Part shown: positions 37,777 through 47,106 of the stretch, piece by piece
How the letters are laid out: each line of letters opens with the position of its first letter
Numbering within the stretch: the first letter of the stretch is position 1
From: Runella sp. SP2
GTDB lineage: Bacteria; Bacteroidota; Bacteroidia; Cytophagales; Spirosomataceae
Direction of reading: 5' to 3'
Assembly (NCBI RefSeq): GCF_003711225.1
Contig: NZ_CP031030.1
Location: forward strand, 2,170,001-2,234,000
Length of the DNA stretch: 64,000 nucleotides
The notes under the pieces: generated by a model
Seen by the model: the letters and a program-made list of their open reading frames with translations, nothing else
Told to the model about the DNA's origin: nothing
Database searches by the model: none
Translations under genes and position numbers: made by a program

Positions 37777-37806
37777 CGTAAATTTGGTCGTAATCGCTTA
37801 GATTTG

Positions 37807-37814
37807 CAAAAATA
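37807..37814 (-). promoter_or_regulatory. -7 promoter box of DUF349 gene
   Basis: TATTTTTG on the minus strand, 30 bp ahead of the DUF349 start. The -33 box is not clear. Confidence 0.5.
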
Positions 37815-37878
37815 ATAATTATAGCCGTTTTTCGGTGTTTTAAAGCCTGTTTTTCATTTATAGTTATTTTTCTTCCAA

Positions 37879-38523
37879 ATGGATAATTCAACAATTGCAC
37901 ATCTTCGTAAAGATTATACGCTAAACGGGTTGCGTAAAGAAGATGTTTTAAAAAATCCAATTAATCAGTTTGAGCGTTGGTTTGCCGAAGCATTGGCTTC
38001 TCAAGTCCTTGAGCCAAACGGAATGGTGTTAAGTACCATTGGTCGGGATGGGTATCCCCAAGGACGTGTTGTCTTATTAAAAGATGTGGACACACGCGGT
38101 TTTAGTTTTTATACCAACTATCTTAGCCACAAAGGCGACGATTTGGCACAGCACCCTGTCGCTTCTCTTACATTTTGGTGGCCCGAATTAGAACGTCAAG
38201 TTCGGATTGTTGGAAAGGTTGAAAAAGTAGAAGCGTCGGAGTCGGATGCGTATTTTGCCATTCGTCCCCGTGGGAGTCAAATTGGTGCTTGGGTGTCGGC
38301 ACAAAGCCAAACAATCGCCGACCGTAAGGTGTTAGAAGAAAAATGGGCGGAGTTAGAAGCTCAATTTGCCGACCAAACCGTTGTTCGTCCACCACATTGG
38401 GGTGGGTACCGTGTGCTTCCTCATCAAATTGAATTTTGGCAAGGACGCCCTAGTCGTCTTCACGACCGTTTATGCTATACTTATGAATCAAACGAATGGA
38501 AACTAGAAAGACTTTCTCCTTAG
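37879..38523 (+). CDS. pdxH: Pyridoxamine 5'-phosphate oxidase
   Basis: FMN-dependent oxidation of PNP/PMP to pyridoxal 5'-phosphate, the last step of vitamin B6 synthesis and salvage. 214 aa. Split-barrel flavin fold with the conserved GRVVLLKDVDTRGFSFYTNYLSHKGDDL (FMN-binding), FWWPELERQVRIVGKVEKV, RPRGSQIGAWVSAQSQ and the C-terminal PPHWGGYRVLPHQIEFWQGRPSRLHDR substrate/FMN motif. Diverges from the DUF349 gene and is followed 42 bp later by the NYN gene on the same strand. Confidence 0.96.
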   Translation: MDNSTIAHLRKDYTLNGLRKEDVLKNPINQFERWFAEALASQVLEPNGMVLSTIGRDGYPQGRVVLLKDVDTRGFSFYTNYLSHKGDDLAQHPVASLTFWWPELERQVRIVGKVEKVEASESDAYFAIRPRGSQIGAWVSAQSQTIADRKVLEEKWAELEAQFADQTVVRPPHWGGYRVLPHQIEFWQGRPSRLHDRLCYTYESNEWKLERLSP

Positions 38524-38565
38524 CAAAAAAATGTATCAATTATACCTATTTAATCACTAAAAAGT

Positions 38566-39576
38566 ATGCCTTACAAAACCCCTAAAGACCTCACTAGAAT
38601 TGGAGTCTTTTATGACGGAAATTATTTTTTACACGTAAGTAATTATTATAACTACACGCACGAACGCCGCAGTCGTATTAGTATTAATGGCTTACACGAT
38701 TTTATTCGACAAAAAGTAGCGGATTTAGAAGGAAGTACTCCAAGACTCTGCCAGATTGTTGATGCCCACTATTTTAGAGGTCGTTTGACGGCAGGGGAAG
38801 CCAGCCAACGTGGCGATTTACTCTATTATGAGCGGGTTTTTGACGATATTCTTATGTCTGAAGGGGTTACGACCCATTACTTACCCGTAAGAAGTGTACT
38901 TGGCAAAAAATACGAAAAAGGAATTGATGTTTGGTTGGCACTCGAAGCCTTTGAAATGGCTTTTTACAAACGTTTTGATATTCTAGTGCTTATTGCTGCT
39001 GATGGCGATTATGTTCCTTTAGTACGTAAATTAAATACGCTTGGTACACGTGTTTTGGTATTGGGTTGGGATTTTGAATATACCGATGAAGAAGGTAATC
39101 GCTTTTTTACGCGTACCTCACAAGACCTCCTCTCGGAAGTTACCTACCCGATTGCTATGCACGACATTATCAATGGCCGCAACGAAGCCCTTACCAATCA
39201 GCTGTTTGTGCCTAGAAACAAAATCAAGTTTTTCCCTAAACAAGAAGAAAATTCAGCCGTTGATGGCGAGCAGGGAAATGAACACGATGGCGCTTCCGAT
39301 GAAGGAGTCAAAGAATCTTCTGATGCACTAGAATTTGACCCTGAGCAACGTCAAGAGAGTACCATCTTGTCACTAAAAGATGGTTTTGGGTTTATCAAAT
39401 ACCCTCCTAACAATGTATTTTTTCATTATACGAGTCTTCGTGAATTTGATTTTAATGACCTCACCGTCGGCGACCGCGTACAGTTTACCCTTGAAGAAAA
39501 AGAAGGTGGACGCGCTGTGGGTTATGACGTTTTTGTCTTAGAGGCATTCAAACATCTTCATCCTTTGAGTAGCTAA
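38566..39576 (+). CDS. NYN (LabA/PIN-like) nuclease-type domain fused to cold-shock domain
   Basis: 336 aa, cytoplasmic. Residues about 1-220 form a NYN/LabA-like PIN fold: an Asp in IGVFYDGNYFLH, KGIDVWLALEAFEM, and the second acidic motif LVLIAADGDYVPLVRKL, the usual metal-binding arrangement for RNA cleavage. An acidic linker (about 225-262) is followed by a cold-shock-type OB fold (about 265-330), ILSLKDGFGFIKYPPNNVFFHYTSL, with the RNP1-like GFGFI. The combination suggests a single-stranded RNA-binding ribonuclease, but activity is inferred, not shown. Followed by a strong terminator. Confidence 0.88.
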   Translation: MPYKTPKDLTRIGVFYDGNYFLHVSNYYNYTHERRSRISINGLHDFIRQKVADLEGSTPRLCQIVDAHYFRGRLTAGEASQRGDLLYYERVFDDILMSEGVTTHYLPVRSVLGKKYEKGIDVWLALEAFEMAFYKRFDILVLIAADGDYVPLVRKLNTLGTRVLVLGWDFEYTDEEGNRFFTRTSQDLLSEVTYPIAMHDIINGRNEALTNQLFVPRNKIKFFPKQEENSAVDGEQGNEHDGASDEGVKESSDALEFDPEQRQESTILSLKDGFGFIKYPPNNVFFHYTSLREFDFNDLTVGDRVQFTLEEKEGGRAVGYDVFVLEAFKHLHPLSS

Positions 39577-39584
39577 AGTTACTT

Positions 39585-39624
39585 GTCAAGCGCCCGAAAC
39601 TTTTACATTTCGGGCGCTTGTTTT
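39585..39624. terminator. Terminator between NYN-CSD and epimerase genes
   Basis: CAAGCGCCCGAAA (39587-39599) pairs perfectly with TTTCGGGCGCTTG (39608-39620), followed by TTTT. It lies between convergent genes. Confidence 0.92.
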
Positions 39625-39627
39625 AGG

Positions 39628-40803
39628 CTATTTTTCGCTCAACCTTCTTACCATTTCATAACAAGCCCGACTGTTATGATAGGGACATTTCCAGAAATTT
39701 ATTTTGTCTCCTTTGATTGATGTCAATTCAGGCGTCACCGACCCATACCATTCTCCACGCTGGCTATCAATAAAGTGTTTTTTAATAAAGGTCCAGCTTT
39801 TTTCTGCTTTCTCTTTAAAATGAGTTTCTTTTGTTAACTGGTAGGCATTATAAAAACCCACCATTTGTTCTGCCAATACCCACCAGCTGCGTTCTTGATT
39901 GAGGTGATTGGTTGCAGGGTCAAATTCGTAATGCAAAGCCCCATCCTCTCCCAGTCCAGTACAGGCTGCCGTGGCCGCTTTGATACATTCTTGTTTTACC
40001 AATTCCGTGCGAGATGGGTCATGCAATACTTCAGCGGTTTCCCACAGTAACCATGAGGCTTCAATGTCGTGGCCGTATGAAATCGTTTGCGCTTGGGGTG
40101 ACCACCGTTGGTCAAAAAAAAGCCGTAATCGGTGAGTGTCAGCATCAATGAGCTTTTCGAGAAACATATCGAGCAAGTGTCCGACACGTTGTTTTAATAC
40201 TACATCGGGCCAAACGCGATACAAGTTGGTAAATGCTTCGATGAGGTGCAAATGGGTATTTTGAGATTTATTCCAAGGCATCTTGCTGAGAATTAAATCA
40301 TCAACAGCTTCCCATTTTGTGCCAAATGATTCAAAATACCCACCAAATTCTGCATCATACCCATGCTTGTCAACAACCTGAAAAAGCTCTTTGGCAAAAT
40401 CTAGCGCTGGTTGAAATTTTGACGCAGCATAATACTCGCTGAGGCCATAAATGGCAAACGCTTGGGCATAAAGTTGTTTGCGGGTATCGAGGGGAGCCCC
40501 CGTAGCTGTAACAGACCAATAGACACCGCCGTTTTGCACATCCCGAAAATGATTGTAAAGGTAATGATACGCCCTGTCAGCCAAAACTAAATACTTTCGA
40601 TGGTGAAAATAACGGTACGCAGACGAAAACGTCCACAAAATACGGCTAGTAAGAATGACTGAGCGAGCAGCGTCCAGCACAGGTTGGTTGTCATAATTGA
40701 CCCTGCCATGAAACCCACCACGTTCGTAATCGGGGGCGTATTTTTCCCAATAGGCAAGAATTCGTTTCCATTCGGTCAATGCTTCACGGGCCAGTGGTTC
40801 CAT
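39628..40803 (-). CDS. Cellobiose 2-epimerase (AGE family)
   Basis: 391-aa (alpha/alpha)6-barrel enzyme. Family members epimerise the reducing-end glucose of cellobiose or lactose to mannose, in beta-mannan use. Seen: GGFHGRVNYDNQP, ARSVILTSRILWTFSSAYR, the conserved catalytic-region motif SYGHDIEASWLLWE, and the C-terminal WKCPYHNSRACYEM, all typical of cellobiose epimerases rather than of N-acylglucosamine 2-epimerases. No signal peptide, so cytoplasmic. The ATG at 40803 is preferred; a TTG at 40812 would add three residues. No mannanase or transporter is nearby. Confidence 0.88.
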   Translation of the reverse strand: MEPLAREALTEWKRILAYWEKYAPDYERGGFHGRVNYDNQPVLDAARSVILTSRILWTFSSAYRYFHHRKYLVLADRAYHYLYNHFRDVQNGGVYWSVTATGAPLDTRKQLYAQAFAIYGLSEYYAASKFQPALDFAKELFQVVDKHGYDAEFGGYFESFGTKWEAVDDLILSKMPWNKSQNTHLHLIEAFTNLYRVWPDVVLKQRVGHLLDMFLEKLIDADTHRLRLFFDQRWSPQAQTISYGHDIEASWLLWETAEVLHDPSRTELVKQECIKAATAACTGLGEDGALHYEFDPATNHLNQERSWWVLAEQMVGFYNAYQLTKETHFKEKAEKSWTFIKKHFIDSQRGEWYGSVTPELTSIKGDKINFWKCPYHNSRACYEMVRRLSEK

Positions 40804-40865
40804 TTGTATCAAGCAATAAAAATTGAGCGTTTAGGTACAAAGAAGATTCATAGCCAAATCTCATT

Positions 40866-40873
40866 TACCTTTG
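40866..40873 (+). promoter_or_regulatory. -7 promoter box of tilS
   Basis: TACCTTTG, 25 bp ahead of the tilS ATG; the -33 region is not clear. Confidence 0.45.
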
Positions 40874-40898
40874 TTCCGTCATTCTAATCATTTGTTGT

Positions 40899-42233
40899 AT
40901 GCAGCAAGCCTTTGAACAATTTATTCAAGACAAAGCACTTTTTACCTGCGAAAATCGGCTGTTATTGACAGTAAGCGGTGGCATAGACTCCGTCGTACTT
41001 GCCCAGCTTTGTCACGATGTTGGTTATTCATTCGCCATTGCTCATTGCAATTTTCAGTTACGCGGAGAAGAATCCGAGCAAGACGAACAATTTGTTAAAA
41101 ACCTTGCTCAAACCTATCAAGTACCTTTTTATAATACACGCTTTCAAACCAAAAAATACGCCGATGACAACGGAATTTCAACCCAAATGGCCGCTCGTGA
41201 CTTGCGTTATGGTTGGTTTGAAAAAATTAGAGCCCAACATCAATATGACTTTATTCTAACCGCGCACCACCAAGACGATGTCCTAGAAACAATTTTAGTC
41301 AACCTTACCCGTGGGACAGGTTTGGCGGGGCTTCATGGTATTCTTCCCAAAAATGGAGTCATCGTCCGACCTTTGTTGTTTGCCACTAGAAAAGAAATCA
41401 ACGCTTTTTTAACTGAGAGACAACTTACCTGGCGCGAAGACAGCTCCAATCCTTCAATCGATTATGTGCGAAATCGGCTACGGCATGATGTAATTCCAGT
41501 TCTTCGTGACATTAATCCACAAGTAGCTACGGCGGTTTTTCAGATGGCCGAACGAATCCAAGAAGTAGAAAAAATTGTTTCACAAAGTATCGACGCTACC
41601 ACTCGCCTGTTTGTTTCAACAAAAAACGACGCCGTGTGGCTGAAAAAAGCGATTCTTGAAAATGTAAGTAGCCCGACGGAATACTTGAATTATCATTTAA
41701 CAGAATATGGCTTTTCTTACACCCAGGCTGTCCTCATTTGGCAACAAAGAAACCAGTCAGTCGGAAAACAATTTTTATCTGCTTCGCATCTATTGGTCAA
41801 TGATCGCCTCCATTGGCTCATCACCCCACTGCCTACTACTGCCCCCTCTCCTATTTTGCTTACCGCTGATTCGGGTGAAATGGCGTTTCAGGAAGGAAAA
41901 CTACAGTGGCATAAATTGAACTCGCTCAATACAATTTCCGCGGTTTCTGCCCAAAGCGCTTACCTTGACTTTGACAAACTAGCTTTCCCTTTACGGCTCA
42001 GACCTTGGAGAAACGGCGATTGGTTTTGTCCATCGGGAATGATGGGAAAACGAAAGAAAGTGAGTGATTTTTTGATAGATTCTAAAATTCCCCGCAGCCT
42101 AAAATCAAAGGTATGGGTACTGGAATCTGCCAATGACATTGTGTGGCTGGTGGGCCATCGCGTCGATGAGCGGTACAAAGCACAAGAAAACAGTTCAATA
42201 ATTTGCGTACTTCATTTTAACACAACTACCTAA
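40899..42233 (+). CDS. tilS: tRNA(Ile)-lysidine synthase
   Basis: ATP-dependent lysine attachment to C34 of tRNA-Ile(CAU), changing decoding to AUA. 444 aa. PP-loop motif SGGIDSVVLAQL (about 28-39), IAHCNFQLRGEESEQDEQFV, TAHHQDDVLETILVNLTRGTGLAGL, and a C-terminal domain with PLRLRPWRNGDWFCPSGMMGKRKKVSDFLID and VWLVGHRVDERYK. Full length, with own promoter; it diverges from the epimerase. Confidence 0.96.
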   Translation: MQQAFEQFIQDKALFTCENRLLLTVSGGIDSVVLAQLCHDVGYSFAIAHCNFQLRGEESEQDEQFVKNLAQTYQVPFYNTRFQTKKYADDNGISTQMAARDLRYGWFEKIRAQHQYDFILTAHHQDDVLETILVNLTRGTGLAGLHGILPKNGVIVRPLLFATRKEINAFLTERQLTWREDSSNPSIDYVRNRLRHDVIPVLRDINPQVATAVFQMAERIQEVEKIVSQSIDATTRLFVSTKNDAVWLKKAILENVSSPTEYLNYHLTEYGFSYTQAVLIWQQRNQSVGKQFLSASHLLVNDRLHWLITPLPTTAPSPILLTADSGEMAFQEGKLQWHKLNSLNTISAVSAQSAYLDFDKLAFPLRLRPWRNGDWFCPSGMMGKRKKVSDFLIDSKIPRSLKSKVWVLESANDIVWLVGHRVDERYKAQENSSIICVLHFNTTT

Positions 42234-42377
42234 CAAACAAATATTTACAAATACTATTTAAAAATATTTTTTTATTTTTTTGTAACTTAGCCCCTACACG
42301 CGCTTCTTTTGGCACAGTATTTGGAGTACCCTTTGCAAAATCCTGTTTTCCTGCTACTGTAACACTAATAACACACA

Positions 42378-44702
42378 ATGAAAACCGTAGTTAAAATGGC
42401 GTTGGGATTTGCTCTAACCCTGCTAACGCTCAATTTATTCGCCCAAAGTGCCCGACTACGCTCGGCCAACAGAGCATTCGACGACTACAGTTATGCCGAC
42501 GCGGTGCGTGGGTATGAAGAGTTTATTCGAAACGACAAAAAAGCTGATCCCGTCGAGCGAAAAGAAGCGCTCGAAAAATTAGCTTACAGTTATCGACGTC
42601 TTCAAGACACCCGAAATGCGGAACGTATTTATGCGGAATTGGTAGAAAAATTCCCCGACGCTGACAGCCGCAATTATCTCTACTACGCACAAGCCCTCGC
42701 CAGCAACAGCAAATACCGCGAGTCACAGCGTATGTACAGCAAATACGCGGAGGCACAATCGGCCGACTTACGAGGACGCAAGTTTACGGTCACTTACATG
42801 GACATGAATCGTTTTTACAAAGATTCGGCCATGTACCGGGTAGAATACCTCCCCGTAAACTCACGTCAGGCTGATTTTAGCCCCATGTATTACAAAGGTG
42901 GTTTGGTATTTGTTTCTGCCCGTGCCGAATCGGGTGTTATCAAACGCGTTTTCAACTGGAACCAAACTCCTTTCTTGGATTTGTATTTTGCACCCGACAC
43001 TTCTGCCCTCAAGGGTGTTCGCGAGGTATATCGCAATTCAACGGCCTCGTTGAGTGGTGCTGCCAAAGATGGTAATTCTGGTACGCTCTCAGAAGCGGCT
43101 TCGACAAGTGAGGATTTACCTTTGCCAACAACAAAAGCGGAGAAATTTAGCCGTACGCTCAATACAAAATACCACGAAGGTCCCGCTTCTTTTTTCAAAG
43201 ATTATACAAAAGTGGTATTTACGCGCAACAACTATAACAGCGGTAAAGCAAAGAAAAGTAGCGATGGCGTAAATAAATTGAAACTTTACATCGCTGACCA
43301 AAAGAACAAAGATTGGGGAAATGTAAAAGAATTGCCTTTCAACAACAACGACTTCTCATGCGGTCACCCAGCGCTTTCTCCTGACGACACCAAGTTGTAT
43401 TTTGTTTCTGACATGCCAGGTGGCTACGGTGGTACCGATATTTACGTGGTAGAATACAACGGAGGTCAGTGGAGTACACCTGTCAACCTTGGAAAAGAAG
43501 TGAACACCGAAGGCAACGAAATGTTTCCGTTCATCGATAGCGGTGGTAATCTTTATTTTGCCTCTGATGGCCACGAAGGCTTGGGTGGACTTGATATTTT
43601 TTATGCCGAATTGAAAGACGGAATTGCCTACAAAGGTGTTCAAAACTTAGGTGCTCCTATCAATTCTGAAAAAGACGACTTTGGTCTTATTACCGACAAA
43701 GACCGTGGCACAGGCTACTTTAGTTCAAACCGTGCCAAAGGTGTTTCGGATGACAACCTTTACAGTTTCCGTCGCACTTGCCGCCCGCTCGACATCCTAG
43801 TGTATGATGCCAAAACGGGAGCTCCCATTGAAGGCGCTGACGTCCGTATCGTAAAAAATGGCTCGAACCAAGACATTCAACAAACGGGAATTGATGGCTC
43901 AACTAAAATCTGCTTAGAAGCCCAAACAGATTATGACTTCAAAGCCATTAAGGAAGGATACGCCACCAACAATGTGTTGTTTTCAACCATGACGCAGTCG
44001 TCAAAACCGCAGATGAGCGTTTCGATTTATCTTAACAAAAGTGAGAATACAATCCTTCGTGGTACGGTAAAACGCGAGGTAAATCAGTCACCGCAAGAAG
44101 GGGTAAAAGTGACACTCCGTGATGAGAAAACAGGCAAAGAAAAAACAGTAGTAACGGGGCCAGATGGGGGTTACGAATTTGAGGTTGACCCTAACCGTAA
44201 CTACGCCCTTCGCGCTGAAGGTGATGAGTTGGCGACCAACGAACAGCCGATTAATAAAAACAAGAAAAACAAACGTAAAGTAGTAGAAAGTGATTTGAGT
44301 ATGTACGGAACGGGCGACGTTTTTACGCTTGATAACATCTACTACGACCTCGACAAATTCTTCATCCGACCAGAAGCTGCCCGCGAACTTGACAAGGTAG
44401 TTGCACTGATGAAAAAGTACCCAACAATGATGATTGAATTGCGTTCGTTTACCGATAGCCGCGCAAGTGACACCTACAATTTACGCTTGTCTGAACGCCG
44501 TGCCAGAGCTGCTTTTGATTACTTAGTTCGCAAAGGAATTACTCCTTCACGTTTGGAAGCGCGCGGCTATGGAGAATCTGAACTTGTCAATGATTGTAGC
44601 AACGGAGTCGATTGTGCTGAGTCTGATCACCGCCTCAACCGCCGTACCGAATTTAAGATTCTGTCAGTGAAAGGAACGGGCGAAGAAGCCATTGGCAAAT
44701 AG
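42378..44702 (+). CDS. PorE-like OmpA-family protein (TPR, beta-propeller, CRD, OmpA)
   Basis: 774 aa. Signal peptide MKTVVKMALGFALTLLTLNLFAQ; TPR units (about 25-130); a WD40/PD40 beta-propeller (about 160-470, e.g. GHPALSPDDTKLYFVSDMPGGYGGTDIYVVEY and FPFIDSGGNLYFASDGHEGLGGLDIFY); two carboxypeptidase-regulatory-like domains (about 475-625); and a C-terminal OmpA domain (about 650-765, YYDLDKFFIRPEAARELDKVVALMKKYP; SERRARAAFDYLVRKGI) that binds peptidoglycan. This domain order is that of PorE, a type IX secretion component of Porphyromonas. No other por/gld gene is nearby, and such proteins have several paralogues in Bacteroidota, so the secretion role is unproven. Confidence 0.85.
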   Translation: MKTVVKMALGFALTLLTLNLFAQSARLRSANRAFDDYSYADAVRGYEEFIRNDKKADPVERKEALEKLAYSYRRLQDTRNAERIYAELVEKFPDADSRNYLYYAQALASNSKYRESQRMYSKYAEAQSADLRGRKFTVTYMDMNRFYKDSAMYRVEYLPVNSRQADFSPMYYKGGLVFVSARAESGVIKRVFNWNQTPFLDLYFAPDTSALKGVREVYRNSTASLSGAAKDGNSGTLSEAASTSEDLPLPTTKAEKFSRTLNTKYHEGPASFFKDYTKVVFTRNNYNSGKAKKSSDGVNKLKLYIADQKNKDWGNVKELPFNNNDFSCGHPALSPDDTKLYFVSDMPGGYGGTDIYVVEYNGGQWSTPVNLGKEVNTEGNEMFPFIDSGGNLYFASDGHEGLGGLDIFYAELKDGIAYKGVQNLGAPINSEKDDFGLITDKDRGTGYFSSNRAKGVSDDNLYSFRRTCRPLDILVYDAKTGAPIEGADVRIVKNGSNQDIQQTGIDGSTKICLEAQTDYDFKAIKEGYATNNVLFSTMTQSSKPQMSVSIYLNKSENTILRGTVKREVNQSPQEGVKVTLRDEKTGKEKTVVTGPDGGYEFEVDPNRNYALRAEGDELATNEQPINKNKKNKRKVVESDLSMYGTGDVFTLDNIYYDLDKFFIRPEAARELDKVVALMKKYPTMMIELRSFTDSRASDTYNLRLSERRARAAFDYLVRKGITPSRLEARGYGESELVNDCSNGVDCAESDHRLNRRTEFKILSVKGTGEEAIGK

Positions 44703-44756
44703 CCGCTCGATAGAGACACAAAGATAAAAAAGTGTTAGTTTAGTACAGGAAGCAAG

Positions 44757-44790
44757 CGGCGGGGCAACAATTTGCCTCGCCGTTTTGTTT
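44757..44790 (+). terminator. Terminator after PorE-like gene
   Basis: CGGCGGGGCAA (44757-44767) pairs with TTGCCTCGCCG (44772-44782) with one wobble, followed by TTTTGTTT. Confidence 0.9.
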
Positions 44791-44925
44791 ATATATAGCA
44801 AACAAACGTCATTTATTTTATTATCAGCTTATTACATTACTTGATTTTACATATATTCTATTTTTTAACACTGTTAGTTTTTATATTTTTTTGAGTTTTA
44901 CCAAACGATTTTAACCACATTTTCA

Positions 44926-45420
44926 ATGCGAATTTCACTCATTGTAGCCATGTCCGAAAACCGCGCTATCGGATTAAAAGGCCGACTTCCTTGGCCCCAT
45001 TTACCCAATGACTGGGCTAATTTTTTTAAGGTTACGGAAGGTTGTCGAATGATTATGGGCCGAAAAAGTTATGATACACCCGACCGACTTTGGTCAAAAG
45101 CTGGAAATTTTGTCATTACTCGCCAAGCAGATTTCCCCCTTGATGAAGGCTTTGAAAGGGCTAGCAGTTTGGAAGAAGCATTAGAGTATTGTAAAGAAGA
45201 TAATGAAGTTTTTGTCATTGGCGGAGAAGAGATTTTTCGTCAAGCACTCCCAATCGCCGACTGCATCCACCTCACTTTAGTACACGGCGTTTTTGAAGGA
45301 GATGCGTTTTTTCCTGCGTTCAATGAAGCCAATTTTTATATAAAAAGTCGGCAAGAATTTCCTGCCGACTCGTCACATTTGTATTCGTATGAATTTTTAG
45401 TTTACGAACGAAAGCATTAA
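44926..45420 (+). CDS. folA: Dihydrofolate reductase
   Basis: Reduces dihydrofolate to tetrahydrofolate with NADPH. 164 aa. ISLIVAMSENRAIGLKGRLPWPHLPNDWANFF holds the folate/NADPH site; the catalytic acid is Asp in PNDWANF. GCRMIMGRKSYDT and VFVIGGEEIFRQALP are NADPH-binding. Final codons overlap by 4 bp the 3' end of the convergent glycosyltransferase gene. Confidence 0.95.
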   Translation: MRISLIVAMSENRAIGLKGRLPWPHLPNDWANFFKVTEGCRMIMGRKSYDTPDRLWSKAGNFVITRQADFPLDEGFERASSLEEALEYCKEDNEVFVIGGEEIFRQALPIADCIHLTLVHGVFEGDAFFPAFNEANFYIKSRQEFPADSSHLYSYEFLVYERKH

Positions 45421-47078
45421 GATTTTACCCTAATTAAATACCTCGGGCGAGTCTCCGTAGAGCGCATCGCTGGGTTTAAAAAAGGTAAAGTTAAACCCGT
45501 CACGTGAAAATTTTGGTACCTGTTTACTATTTCAAAAACCCTACCAGAAGCCTTAATCGACGTGTATCCTTGCTCATCTGTATAGACGAGTTTAGGCTGT
45601 TTTGAGGTCTCAGTTTTAAGGGCAGATTCCGTACGAATCACGGGAGTAATTCGGCTCGTGTAGTAGTCCAGCGCACTGTGAAAAATGTTATATTCTCCCT
45701 CGGGTGCTAAGTCGTAAATGACAAAGTTGGGGAGTTCGGCTTTGTGTATTTTTGCCACTTCCTGCCCAACGACCGAGCCTGTTTGATAACGTAAAAGAGA
45801 TGGATAAAAATGACCATTCATCACCAAGTTGGCGGCGATGGCAGTGAGTAGTGGCGCAAAAACGAGCTGCGAAAATGCGGGGCGTTTTTTATTATACAGC
45901 TGAACAATCAGTACTGCCAACAGCCCAAAAACGATTATCAAAAAAATATTTTCGAGCGGGAAAGCCCAGGTTGACAAAATCAAAATGGCCAACCCCATGA
46001 CGCAAGTTGTTACAATCAACCCAATTTTTACCCAGCGAAATGCGCCAATGGAAGGGTGTTCAATAAGTTTGCTCAAGTACCGCGACGTGATGACGGCACC
46101 CAACGGAAATACCACAAATGTATAATGTGGCAGTTGGTACTGTGCGGTGGAAAGCGCCATAAAAGGCAACACAAAACCACCCAAAGAAATGGCTTCTTGT
46201 GAGGCGTCTAGGCGGAATTTATTGCGGATAATTTCTCGAATAAAATCAACCAGTCCTGGAATAAAAGCCAACACCCAAGGCAAAAAGCTCCAAAGGAAAT
46301 TGTGCGATTGAAAAAATAACCCTGGGCTATTGTTCCATTCATTCTCGCCCGTAATCCGCCCAAAGCTTTGTTCCCAAAAGAAAAAATACAAGCCGTGTGA
46401 GCCATATTGACGTTGTAATCCTATGCAATACGGCACCAAAACTATGCCGATGATTACGATTCCGATAAGCCAACGAGGGTCAAAAATGTTTTTCCATTGA
46501 CGTTTTAGCGCAAAATCAACAAAAAAACCAGCCCCAACAACAATGACACTGATGGGGCCTTTGGCCAACATTCCTAGTCCGACAAACACAAACGCTCCTA
46601 TAAAATGAGACCATTTTCGGTGTTTCAGGTATTCTGCCAATTGCCAAATCGCTACTGTGACGCAGTTCGTCAACAAAGTATCGCAACGAACGTCGTGGTT
46701 CATCAAAAAAAACGCCTGACAACTCCCCATGACCAAGGCAGCAATGTAGGCCGTTTGCTCTGAGTAATATAGTTTGGCAAAGCGGTAAATGGCATAAATT
46801 CCCAACAAGGTGGACAGAATAGGCACCAAACGATACGCAAAATTGGTCGCCCCAAAGATTTTGAGAATCATCGCTGTCACCCAGAAAAGCAACGGTGGTT
46901 TATCAAGGTAATAGTCTTTTTCTCGAAATTGTACTTCTAAAAATTCGTTATTATCGGCCATTTCGCGACCAATGGAGGCATATTGGGCGGCATCAATATC
47001 CATAATATCAACACCAAATGCTCCTACTAAATACACCACCAGCAACGCCGCAAATGGCAATAAACGATTGTAATTCAT
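45417..47078 (-). CDS. ArnT-like membrane glycosyltransferase (GT39/GT83 type)
   Basis: 553 aa, about 12 membrane helices. First periplasmic loop carries the acidic motif GVDIMDIDAAQYASIGREM, matching the catalytic Asp region of ArnT/PMT enzymes, followed by FREKDYYLDKPPLLFWVTAMIL (the KPPL motif typical of the group) and GLGMLAKGPISVIVV. A small soluble C-terminal domain (about 440-553) follows. By family it transfers a sugar from undecaprenyl phosphate to lipid A, protein or glycan on the periplasmic side; acceptor unknown. A 106-bp gap with an inverted repeat separates it from the acyl-CoA dehydrogenase gene. Confidence 0.85.
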   Translation of the reverse strand: MNYNRLLPFAALLVVYLVGAFGVDIMDIDAAQYASIGREMADNNEFLEVQFREKDYYLDKPPLLFWVTAMILKIFGATNFAYRLVPILSTLLGIYAIYRFAKLYYSEQTAYIAALVMGSCQAFFLMNHDVRCDTLLTNCVTVAIWQLAEYLKHRKWSHFIGAFVFVGLGMLAKGPISVIVVGAGFFVDFALKRQWKNIFDPRWLIGIVIIGIVLVPYCIGLQRQYGSHGLYFFFWEQSFGRITGENEWNNSPGLFFQSHNFLWSFLPWVLAFIPGLVDFIREIIRNKFRLDASQEAISLGGFVLPFMALSTAQYQLPHYTFVVFPLGAVITSRYLSKLIEHPSIGAFRWVKIGLIVTTCVMGLAILILSTWAFPLENIFLIIVFGLLAVLIVQLYNKKRPAFSQLVFAPLLTAIAANLVMNGHFYPSLLRYQTGSVVGQEVAKIHKAELPNFVIYDLAPEGEYNIFHSALDYYTSRITPVIRTESALKTETSKQPKLVYTDEQGYTSIKASGRVFEIVNRYQNFHVTGLTLPFLNPAMRSTETRPRYLIRVKS

Positions 47079-47106
47079 AATTTAGATTTGTGGGTTATTT
47101 TTGAAC

